From Gammaproteobacteria bacterium (GTDB lineage: Bacteria; Pseudomonadota; Gammaproteobacteria; Steroidobacterales; Rariloculaceae), in contig SMWC01000113.1 of assembly GCA_004357505.1 (NCBI GenBank), positions 1 to 32,596 of the forward strand: DNA of 32,596 bases, written 5' to 3'. The notes below the pieces were generated by a model, which did no database searches, was not told the DNA's origin, and was given only the letters and a program-made list of their open reading frames with translations. Position numbers and translations under genes: made by a program. Below, piece after piece: positions 25,705 to 32,596 of the stretch (its first letter is position 1; the number at the start of each line of letters is the position of its first letter).

Positions 25705-25756
25705 CGTCATTTCTCCCGACAAAGACTCATCAAGTTTAGACCAAACTGGCCACAGA

Positions 25757-28192
25757 TCATTCCAGATTACGCGCGATACGAAAGCCGATATCCTCTCTGC
25801 TATCGCTGCTGTAATTGCGGTAGGCGAGGCGCAGGTCGGTGATGGTCGCGCTCCGCCAGCTCGAGCCTCTGATCACGTGGAAACGGCCCTGTTCGGGACC
25901 CAGCGGATCAACAGCCACGGTCTCGGTCTGGGGAGAGCCGATCTCCCAGTAATCGAGCACCCACTCTGCCACGTTACCGCCCAGATCGTATACGCCCACG
26001 GCGTTCGGCGGAAAATTCCGCGCCGGCGCCGAGACATTGAAACTGTCGTTGTAGGTCACAAGCGTTGTCCGTAGCAGCGTTGCCGCCGAGACATCCGCGA
26101 AATTGCCCGAACGATCGGGGGGCGGCAAGGTATTACCCCACGGGAACGTCAGGGACTCGTCCTGACCGGCGAATCGTGCTGCCCAGGCCCACTCCGCTTC
26201 GGTCGGCAGCCGATAACCACTGCGCAGAGGTCTCACGGGAACCTGCGCACCGTCAACCTGTTCGTAGACCGGTTGAAAGCCATCGCGGATACTGAGCCAG
26301 TTCAGGAACTCGGCGATCTCATCCCAGGTCACGCGGACGACCGGCTGATCATCTTCGTTCAGGGAGACGCCGCCATACGAACCGGAGTCATGATCTGCAC
26401 GGAATGCCCGAAACTCTGCGTTGCTGACCTCCTGCACACCGAGATAGAACGCCTCGCTGATACTCACAGCCCGTAGGACTTCGTTCGAGCGGCGTCCTTG
26501 CTCGCGACGCGATGACCCCATCATGAAGTCACCCGACGGAATCAGCGTTAGTACCTGCGCAAGGCTCGTCTGCACCTCCTTCTCGTAGCCCGAGCCCGTA
26601 CTTGTATTCAACTCCTCCAGGGTCACATCGAGTATCTGCGGAAACCCCGGTTTTGGCGTGACTTCCCGCGCCTGCTCGGCGAAGCCCGCGAGTCGAATCT
26701 CGATCCGATGACTGAGCGCGGACAGTATTAGCTCGCGCGGCGTCACGCCTAGCTGCTCCCCATCAACCCAAACTTCGGCAGCGTCAGGATCGCTGCGAAC
26801 CTCGACGATCCCCATTCGCGCGGTCATCGAGAGTGTGAGCCTGCGATCGCTGTCAGCCACGACGGAGAGCTCCTGCTCGATCGAGTCGAATCCCGGTTTC
26901 GTCAATACAAGCCGATGCGGACGCTCTGGCGTAAGACGCAATGTCAGGGGCGTCTGGCCGCGATACTCGCCATCTACACTGACTGCGGCACCGGCCGGCT
27001 CGGAAGCAAGTTCGACGCGTCCATCGGCCTGTGTCAGTTCGACCTGCGGCAGCGTTTGTGGTTGGTCCGCCAAAACCGAGACGACGTCCGCCCAGGCGTT
27101 GTAGCCGCGCAGCCGAACCTCGATCAGCCGTTCCCCGGCGCTAAGCTCCATCACCAGCGGCGTCGCTCCGGTGACGGTTCCGTCCACCAGCACGGCAGCC
27201 CCGGGTGGGGCGCTGGTCACGGTGATCGGCGCCCAGTTAGGCGTCAGTTCGGCCACCAGACGCTGGTGCTCGCCGCCGCCGATGACGTCCAGCTCATGAA
27301 CTTCGGCCAGGAACCGTTCCGCGACGAACTCGATCTGATGCCGCCCGGTCGTGATCTCGGCATCGGTCAGGGGAGTGATACCAAGACGCTCACCGTCCAC
27401 ACGGACTTCCGCACGTACGTCCGGCTCGGTCGTCAGCGTCACCAGGCCCGGAAGCCGGATCATTTCGATTTCGATCGTCTGATCCGGTGCCGAAGTGACG
27501 TTGATTTCAATATCCAACGGATAGTAGCCCGCGAGCTCGGCCACAACCCGATGCGATCCCGCGCTCAAGAGCAAACGATCCCCCATTCTGATTTTCAGCA
27601 GCGTGCCCGGCAACCCGACCGTATCGGGCTCGGGTTCGACGATCAATTCGACCGACTTCGCGGTGAACGCGAACCAACCCAGTACGGCCAGTACGACAAA
27701 CGCGCCACCGACCACCAAGGCGCTGCGACTCGGTTTGACGCGCAACGTTCCGGACTTTTTCTCACCCAACGGCCGAAACGCGACTGGCGCGATCTCAATT
27801 TCATCGAGATTCGCCGCCTCCCGCGCCAGTTCCTCCAGATCGGGCGGTGCGGTATCGCCGCCGGTCACGACCCCTGAGATTTTCAGGTTCAATCGTTCTC
27901 CGCCAAGCGAACAGTCGAGCCTGGCAGTATCCAGCGCAATCGTCTCACCGTTCTTAAGCCAGCGTGTCCCGGCTACCGGTTCACCGTCGATCCGCAGATT
28001 CCGGGTGTCTCGACCGGGCTGAATAAAAAAACTGCCGTCAAGCCAGCCGATCTGAAGCGATCCCGAGACTCCCTGCAGGCGAACGTCGCTATTAATGTCG
28101 CCACCGATCGTTACCGGCAATTCGGCGGCGCTGAAATGCCGCTCTTGGCCACCGACCGACGTTGTCAGTACCCGGTGATTCGCTGCCGTCAT
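25757..28192 (-). CDS. FHA-like / TM / PEGA repeats / SUMF1-fold protein
   Basis: An 811-residue membrane protein. Residues 15-110 look like a divergent FHA domain (VTIGGDINSDVRLQ, LRIDGEPVAGTRWLKNGETI) on the cytoplasmic side. A membrane helix is at about 157-177. Beyond it come one degenerate and four clear PEGA repeats (about 180-530; e.g. RVDGERLGITPL, LVDGTVTGATPL, SVDGEYRGQTPL, WVDGEQLGVTPR), which by topology are periplasmic. The C-terminus (about 549-811) is a SUMF1/formylglycine-enzyme fold (GDFMMGSSRREQG, YRLPTEAEWAWAARF, VYDLGGNVAEWVLD, IRGSSWRS, DIGFRIAR). It has no Cys, so it cannot be a classical formylglycine-generating enzyme and is more likely a binding module. It overlaps the TPR gene by four bases. 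Confidence 0.86.
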   Translation of the reverse strand: MTAANHRVLTTSVGGQERHFSAAELPVTIGGDINSDVRLQGVSGSLQIGWLDGSFFIQPGRDTRNLRIDGEPVAGTRWLKNGETIALDTARLDCSLGGERLNLKISGVVTGGDTAPPDLEELAREAANLDEIEIAPVAFRPLGEKKSGTLRVKPSRSALVVGGAFVVLAVLGWFAFTAKSVELIVEPEPDTVGLPGTLLKIRMGDRLLLSAGSHRVVAELAGYYPLDIEINVTSAPDQTIEIEMIRLPGLVTLTTEPDVRAEVRVDGERLGITPLTDAEITTGRHQIEFVAERFLAEVHELDVIGGGEHQRLVAELTPNWAPITVTSAPPGAAVLVDGTVTGATPLVMELSAGERLIEVRLRGYNAWADVVSVLADQPQTLPQVELTQADGRVELASEPAGAAVSVDGEYRGQTPLTLRLTPERPHRLVLTKPGFDSIEQELSVVADSDRRLTLSMTARMGIVEVRSDPDAAEVWVDGEQLGVTPRELILSALSHRIEIRLAGFAEQAREVTPKPGFPQILDVTLEELNTSTGSGYEKEVQTSLAQVLTLIPSGDFMMGSSRREQGRRSNEVLRAVSISEAFYLGVQEVSNAEFRAFRADHDSGSYGGVSLNEDDQPVVRVTWDEIAEFLNWLSIRDGFQPVYEQVDGAQVPVRPLRSGYRLPTEAEWAWAARFAGQDESLTFPWGNTLPPPDRSGNFADVSAATLLRTTLVTYNDSFNVSAPARNFPPNAVGVYDLGGNVAEWVLDYWEIGSPQTETVAVDPLGPEQGRFHVIRGSSWRSATITDLRLAYRNYSSDSREDIGFRIARNLE

Positions 28193-29724
28193 CCGATCGG
28201 CTCGACACAGCGCACCTCGACCGGAGCTAACTCCCGTCCAGGCAGTACGGTAAATGTTGTGCGGACATCGCGATAGCCGTGGCGACTACCAACAGCGGTA
28301 TAGTTTCCGGGCCGTATCTGAACCTGAGTGACGGCGAAGGTGCCGAGCAAGCCGACGCGATAAAGCGTAACGTTGGTGAGCTCGTCGGAGTGAAGCTCGA
28401 CAGTCACGAGCGTCGACGCGAGGACCACGAGCCGATTCAGGTCGGCGATCTGCTCTTCAAGCCGCGGTCCCGGATCCTCCACGCTCCGAGCATCCGCTAC
28501 TAAACCGCCGGCGTCGGCCAGCACACGGTCGTCGAACAACAGGGTCGGATTACCGATCAGGTTAACCAGCTTCGCCTCCAGATCGGCCCTCAGCACAGAG
28601 CGCTCGAGTCCGGCCTGAGCAAAAACCAGCGTTGCATCGGTCACGAGCAGATCGCGGTAGAGTTGAATGGCCCGCTCCCACAGCTCACGGCGCTCAAAGG
28701 CCAGCGCGCGTGCTTCGACCAGCGCGATCTGTTCCAATTTCTGTCCCTGCTGTGCCTGGATTTGGCCATCGAGCGCCTCGGCAGAACCCGGCCGCAGGAT
28801 CAACGCCTCGCCGAACAGTTCAAGGGCAGCGGCGAATTCTTCTTCCGCCAGCGCCGTCAGACCTTGCGACATTCGTGTCTCGAAGCGTCGATTGTCGATA
28901 CGTGCGGTGACCGCAGTCAGCGCCGACCGCGCCGGCGCCCAGGATGGGTCGAGTCCGAGCGCTGCCCGGAAAGCTCGCGCAGCCTCCTCCAGATCACCCT
29001 GCCGTTCGAGCTCGGTGCCCTGCTGTACGAGCACGAGCACCTCCGGAAGACGCTCGGCCCGCTCGAGTCCCGCTTGAGCGGGCGCATTGCCAGCTTCTAT
29101 TCCGATAACGAGCTGAAATTGTTCTAGGGCCAGTCGCGCATTGCCGGCATCGAGTGCCGCGTTACCGGCGCTGAGCGCGGCCGTGATGATTTCCGCCGAC
29201 CGGCCGAGTAATTGCTCGCCAATCTGCAGCGCGTTGGCGTATGCCGGTACGGCGTCCTGGAACGCGTCCGCAAGATAAGCGTCGTCGCCGGCACGAGAGC
29301 TCTGCTGATACTCCTCCCAGGCGTCTCCTCCCCACTCGGCCGCGGCTAGTCCGTCCAGCCGAGCCTGTTGAGTGAGTAACTCCGCCAACAACTTTTCAGC
29401 CTGATCCCTGAGCGTCGCTAGCTCTGTCGCGGTCAGCACAGGCCCCTCAGGTTCCTCGGGCAAGACCTCTACAGGCAGCGCCAGCACCGGTTCCTCGGGC
29501 TGTTGCTCCGCGACCCACAGCGGTAATACGAATATGACGGCTAGCACCAGCAGCAGCGACACGACCAGGGCGGTACCCACGAGTAGCCGCGAGTGCCGGC
29601 TGTCTCTCTGCCGGGCAGCTGTAACGGGCTTGACGCGCGCCAAGCCCAGTTTGACCGGGATGATGGTCTCTTCGTGAGCGGTCGCTTGCGGGTCTGTGTC
29701 TGTCACAACAGTCGGCTTACTCAT
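28189..29724 (-). CDS. Membrane TPR protein with PEGA-like tail
   Basis: A 511-residue protein. A basic cytoplasmic N-terminus of about 46 residues contains several Thr (TVVTDTDPQATAHEETIIP), plausible phosphorylation targets for the neighbouring kinase. One membrane helix follows (about 47-71), then a Pro/Glu-rich linker. Residues about 95-400 are helical repeats of TPR type (e.g. ALEQFQLVIGIEAGNAPAQA, AARAFRAALGLDPSWAPARS, ALELFGEALILRPGSAEAL). The last 70 residues form a beta-rich PEGA-like domain (VELHSDELTNVTLYRVG, IRPGNYTAVGSRHGYRDV). By topology the repeats are periplasmic. It overlaps the kinase gene by eight bases and the PEGA/SUMF1 gene by four, so the three are almost certainly translated together. 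Confidence 0.83.
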   Translation of the reverse strand: MSKPTVVTDTDPQATAHEETIIPVKLGLARVKPVTAARQRDSRHSRLLVGTALVVSLLLVLAVIFVLPLWVAEQQPEEPVLALPVEVLPEEPEGPVLTATELATLRDQAEKLLAELLTQQARLDGLAAAEWGGDAWEEYQQSSRAGDDAYLADAFQDAVPAYANALQIGEQLLGRSAEIITAALSAGNAALDAGNARLALEQFQLVIGIEAGNAPAQAGLERAERLPEVLVLVQQGTELERQGDLEEAARAFRAALGLDPSWAPARSALTAVTARIDNRRFETRMSQGLTALAEEEFAAALELFGEALILRPGSAEALDGQIQAQQGQKLEQIALVEARALAFERRELWERAIQLYRDLLVTDATLVFAQAGLERSVLRADLEAKLVNLIGNPTLLFDDRVLADAGGLVADARSVEDPGPRLEEQIADLNRLVVLASTLVTVELHSDELTNVTLYRVGLLGTFAVTQVQIRPGNYTAVGSRHGYRDVRTTFTVLPGRELAPVEVRCVEPIG

Positions 29725-30541
29725 ATTCCAACAGCATAGATTCTAAGACATTCAGGAATGGTCGCATGCCTTCCGCAGCGGATTTTTGCCCAGGACTCAG
29801 CGTAGCCTGGACAAGTTCGGCCAGGGCCCGCACGCCACCGTCGGAACCATCCGCCATCGTCACGACCGGTGGACTCGGCGCGGTCTGCAACACGGCCTGG
29901 GTCGGGTTCGCGCCGAACGGCAACCGCCCAGCCAGAAGCTCATAGATCAATACGGCAAACGCATGCACGTCGTCAGCCAGTTCGGGCGGCGCCCCTTGCC
30001 GGCGTGCCAAGCGCTCGTAGGCGAGCGTTCCACCGCCTCGCGGCGTTTTACCCCCTGTGTCCGCCGCGAGCGCGAAGTCCACAAGCCGCACCTCGCCTGT
30101 ATGGCTAAACAACACGTTGCGGGCCTTCACGTCGCGATGCACCGTGCCGCACTCGTGAACATAGGCGAGCGCAAGAGCCACATCCCGCGCCGCCCGAGCC
30201 CAGTGCCGCGGGTGAGCACCCAATAGCGGCACCAAGTCTCCGCCATCCAAGTACTCGGTAATCAGGCCCGGCATTTCCTGTACGGTGATCAAGCCCAGGG
30301 GCTTCAACACATGCGCATGGCACAGGCTCTCCAAGACCCCGAACTCACGGCGAATCAGCTGACTGGCTGCCGAGCGTGTACCCAAGTCGGCCCTGGGTAT
30401 TTTCAGTGCAACGATGACTCCGGCAATGGTTGCGGCACGCCAGACCTCGGACATTCCTCCCCGGCCCAACAGTGCGTCGATCTGCACGCCATTGCTAAGC
30501 GTGGTACCGGGCGTGACAGCTGTCTCGTAACTCACGAACAC
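29717..30541 (-). CDS. Hanks-type Ser/Thr protein kinase (DFG replaced by DFA)
   Basis: A 274-residue kinase domain with no membrane helix or sensor. Seen: Gly-loop LGRGGMSEVW (25-34), VALKIP with Lys 47, alpha-C Glu 66, catalytic loop HRDVKARNVL (135-144), VDFALA with Asp 155 in a DFA instead of DFG, and the DDVHAFAVLIYELLAGRLPF helix. The activation segment is short (TGGKTPRGGGTLAYERL) with Thr residues that could be autophosphorylated. The catalytic Lys, Asp and Asn are present, so activity is possible, but the DFG-Gly change and the AYE in place of APE are unusual. The start is a GTG (30541) without a clear ribosome-binding site; another GTG lies two codons in. The frame overlaps the TPR gene by eight bases. 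Confidence 0.92.
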   Translation of the reverse strand: MFVSYETAVTPGTTLSNGVQIDALLGRGGMSEVWRAATIAGVIVALKIPRADLGTRSAASQLIRREFGVLESLCHAHVLKPLGLITVQEMPGLITEYLDGGDLVPLLGAHPRHWARAARDVALALAYVHECGTVHRDVKARNVLFSHTGEVRLVDFALAADTGGKTPRGGGTLAYERLARRQGAPPELADDVHAFAVLIYELLAGRLPFGANPTQAVLQTAPSPPVVTMADGSDGGVRALAELVQATLSPGQKSAAEGMRPFLNVLESMLLEYE

Positions 30542-30600
30542 GGCGGCGGCGGCGTTAGAGACGGCGAACTGGCCGCGCCTACTGCGACCCGTAACGAATC

Positions 30601-31968
30601 TCAGCCTCCCGAGACCGCTCCGGCAATGGTTTCTGGATCCGTTTGCGTCGCAGCGTCATCGTCTGCCTCGAGATTCTCCGGCTCGATGGTAAATACCTCA
30701 AGCTCCTGCACCTCTGCCTCTGCCTCTACTTCCCCTTCGGCCACCGGCAAGGGCTCCGTGTAGATGTCGATCGCCGGAACAAAGCCCGTCTCGGCTGTAT
30801 AGAGCGCCAACAGCAGCTCTTTCCACTCCTCGTATTGAGCGTTCGCCGTTCCGGTCAGGCGATGTTGCGTCCCCTCGATCTCCACGACCATGGGCTTGAC
30901 CTCATCGTCAAAGCTCGCGGAAAGCTCCTCCAGGGTCTCGGAGTGGAGACGTTTCTCATCACGCCGGACGGCGGCTGTCTTGATCAGATCCATGCCCGTG
31001 TACATCATGGCGTCACGCAGTATGCGGCTGGTGAAATCACCGTCGCTATTGGCGCCGTAGAGCACTGAAGCCACAATCGTGGCTATACCCAGCGTCGTTC
31101 GCCAGCGACTGGACCGTTGCAGCTCACGAATCGAAATGGCTTCTTCCCTGGCGAATTCGCGCCAGCCGTTATAGGACTCTTCCGCGCTCTGATAGAAGTC
31201 TTCGTAGTGCTCGTTTAGCGTCTCGACAAATAGATGTTCGCGTTCACGAACCCGCAGCGTTCGCTCGAACTGGGGGTCGTCTTCCGCCGGTAGGCGGTTC
31301 AGGCTGTAGACGCCACGGCGGTCGGGCTCGAGGTAATCAGCGTAGACCTCCGGACTGAGGTCGCCGGCAAAGCGCAATTGTGCGATTGCCCGAAGATTCT
31401 CCGCCTCACGGGCAGACAGATCGCCTTGAATATCCGCCAGATCATTAGCAATAGAGTTAAAGACATCCTGGTAGGGGTCACGATCCGGGTAACGTTGACG
31501 GTTATACGCGCCAGCCGCCGTGGACATCTCGTAGTCTTGATCCAACCAGACACGACCGGAAGCGTCGACCGCCTGCACGTCCAATTGAACCCGGTCACCA
31601 TCGGAGTGCAATATCTCGGCAGTGACCTGCAGATCCGCGACCAGGGATTCTTCCGGGGTTACCCAGACGGCACCCCAATGACCGCTCTTTTGCAGCGTAT
31701 CTCTGAGATGCACAGTCATAAAACGGGCTTCGGTGCGGCGGATATGAACGAATGTGCCGTTGCGTAGCAGATCCTCAAGTACTTCCTTGTCTATATCGCC
31801 GTCGGGAACTCCAGGGTCGAATATGACGACGGCGACGTCGAGCAACTGCGCTTCCGGAATAGTCTCCGTTGCCGGTACCAGTGCGACGGTATGCGCAACA
31901 CGAACCTCAGTCGTGCTACAGCCCGCGAGTAACACTGCTCCGAGTAACAGAATGCCGAATCGCCGCAT
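30601..31968 (-). CDS. Lipoprotein of unknown function
   Basis: A 455-residue lipoprotein with a textbook signal (MRRFGILLLGAVLLAGC); the ATG at 31968 is chosen over a TTG at 31983 because GGAG lies about nine bases upstream. The N-terminal 140 residues alternate strands and helices (LLDVAVVIFDPGVPDG, HLRDTLQKSGHWGAVW, DLQVTAEILHSDGDRVQLDV), the plan seen in LpoB/CsgG/TolB-N-like lipoproteins, but I cannot assign a family. A helical middle holds a short hydrophobic stretch (TLGIATIVASVLYG) that may be buried. The C-terminus is a long acidic Glu/Ala/Asp-rich tail. It begins 15 bases after the upstream stop and ends 59 bases before the kinase start, so it is likely part of the array. Confidence 0.78.
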   Translation of the reverse strand: MRRFGILLLGAVLLAGCSTTEVRVAHTVALVPATETIPEAQLLDVAVVIFDPGVPDGDIDKEVLEDLLRNGTFVHIRRTEARFMTVHLRDTLQKSGHWGAVWVTPEESLVADLQVTAEILHSDGDRVQLDVQAVDASGRVWLDQDYEMSTAAGAYNRQRYPDRDPYQDVFNSIANDLADIQGDLSAREAENLRAIAQLRFAGDLSPEVYADYLEPDRRGVYSLNRLPAEDDPQFERTLRVREREHLFVETLNEHYEDFYQSAEESYNGWREFAREEAISIRELQRSSRWRTTLGIATIVASVLYGANSDGDFTSRILRDAMMYTGMDLIKTAAVRRDEKRLHSETLEELSASFDDEVKPMVVEIEGTQHRLTGTANAQYEEWKELLLALYTAETGFVPAIDIYTEPLPVAEGEVEAEAEVQELEVFTIEPENLEADDDAATQTDPETIAGAVSGG

Positions 31969-31983
31969 CGCAAACTTCTCCAA

Positions 31984-32596
31984 CTATCGCCGCACAATAA
32001 TCTTTTTATATTCGTTGTACTCGTTCCAAAGGGCCGCGCGGAGAAACGGGTCATTCTCCTCGGTGGCGGCCTCACACAGCTGGCGAGCGACCTTATCTCG
32101 ATCGTCGCAGCCTTCGATCTGAGCTGCGGTCCGTTCAGCCTCGGATCGATTCTCGAATACCGATAGCGGATTGTTCGTCTCGGCGCCATCTTCGACGCCC
32201 TGTGCCCCCTCGCCAACCGGCATCTCGTGGGCGTCGACGGGTTTGCCTATATCCCCAGCCGCACCGAAGGCTTCGTCTGCAGCGCTACCAACACCGGCTC
32301 GCGCCATCGCCTCCCGTTCGTCGCCCATAATCGCGTCGAACTCCTCCAGAGACCGATTGAAGGCATCCTCCGCGTTGGCCATCTGGCCATCGCTACCGAT
32401 CTGCGTGCCGTCGCCAAAGACGTCCTGGTCAGCCGAATCGCCCTGCGCCTGCCGGGATTCGGTGCCTTGCTGGCCCGCTTGGCCTGGCTCGCCCTGCTGC
32501 TGGGCTTGCTGTTCACCCTGCTGGCCTGCTTGGCCTGGCTCGCCCTGCTGCTGGGCTTGCTGTTCACCCTGCTGGCCTGCTTGGCCTGGCTCGCCC
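31984..32596 (-). CDS. Gln/Gly-rich repeat protein (5' end outside window)
   Basis: The frame is open to the right edge, so the start is missing; the ATG at 32382 is only an internal Met. The visible N-terminal part is built from 17-residue repeats (GEPGQAGQQGEQQAQQQ), two full and one partial copy, continuing out of the window. Then comes an Asp/Gly-rich stretch (QGDSADQDVFGDGTQIGSDG) and a helical, acidic C-terminal part of about 130 residues ending EYNEYKKIIVRR that looks like a folded domain or interaction tail. No family is recognised. It is the first visible gene of the array, 15 bases ahead of the lipoprotein. The low-complexity part may be a flexible linker in the periplasm. Confidence 0.72.
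   Translation of the reverse strand, partial: GEPGQAGQQGEQQAQQQGEPGQAGQQGEQQAQQQGEPGQAGQQGTESRQAQGDSADQDVFGDGTQIGSDGQMANAEDAFNRSLEEFDAIMGDEREAMARAGVGSAADEAFGAAGDIGKPVDAHEMPVGEGAQGVEDGAETNNPLSVFENRSEAERTAAQIEGCDDRDKVARQLCEAATEENDPFLRAALWNEYNEYKKIIVRR
32464..32595 (-). repeat. 51-base tandem repeat inside the Gln/Gly-rich gene
   Basis: Two full 51-base copies and a 30-base partial copy, almost identical in bases, each coding 17 residues in the same frame. The array runs off the window edge. Such near-perfect in-frame repeats vary in number by slippage and can also be misassembled. Confidence 0.85.

Noticed and set aside
26915..27877. 320-codon open frame on the plus strand
   Set aside because: It lies wholly antisense to the PEGA/SUMF1 gene, whose protein has clear domains; the antisense product is Arg/Gln-rich with no recognisable fold.
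32464..32595. CRISPR-like repeats
   Set aside because: The repeats are contiguous, in frame and without spacers; they encode a protein repeat.

Overview
This 32.6 kb window looks like chromosome from a GC-rich Gram-negative bacterium, most likely a gammaproteobacterium. The clues are several lipoprotein signal peptides (so an outer membrane), an EexN-type lipoprotein, an OmpA-like domain, and tightly packed genes with 1-11 nt overlaps. Lineage is an inference; no rRNA or tRNA was seen to anchor it. Codon and base composition look even by eye, with no insertion sequence, phage or CRISPR.

Left part (1-10142), mixed single genes: the 3' part of an MscS-type mechanosensitive channel; a convergent EexN-like lipoprotein overlapping its end; a 1320-residue membrane protein joining an AAA-like ATPase, a P-domain-like module and a WD40 propeller; a small unknown protein; an unknown 456-residue protein; a secreted DUF2272 protein; and a DHA2-type MFS exporter.

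Middle part (10261-20012), biosynthesis: ilvN-proB-proA on the minus strand with ilvB facing away from ilvN (branched-chain amino acids and proline); bioA on the minus strand, then a phosphomannomutase/phosphoglucomutase and bioF-bioD on the plus strand (biotin). bioB, bioC and bioH are not in the window. A strong GC hairpin sits in the convergent gap after bioD.

Right part (20161-32596), the most interesting: one minus-strand array of about ten closely spaced genes, read from right to left. They encode a Gln/Gly-repeat protein (cut by the window edge), a lipoprotein, a Hanks-type Ser/Thr kinase, a membrane TPR protein with a PEGA-like tail, a membrane protein with an FHA-like head, PEGA repeats and a SUMF1-fold domain lacking cysteines, a small secreted acidic protein, a MotA/TolQ/ExbB-family channel subunit, an Hsp70-like/FHA protein, and two von Willebrand A proteins. 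Both vWA proteins carry an N-terminal membrane helix with a conserved FLD motif placed like the proton-binding Asp of MotB/ExbD/TolR. I infer a proton-driven stator-like complex with two different vWA-bearing B subunits, linked to Ser/Thr phosphorylation and FHA recognition. I know of no named system with this make-up.

Beyond that array lies a glycine-zipper plus OmpA protein resembling PdsO, split by a single in-frame TAG, and preceded by a 295 nt non-coding stretch with several hairpins.
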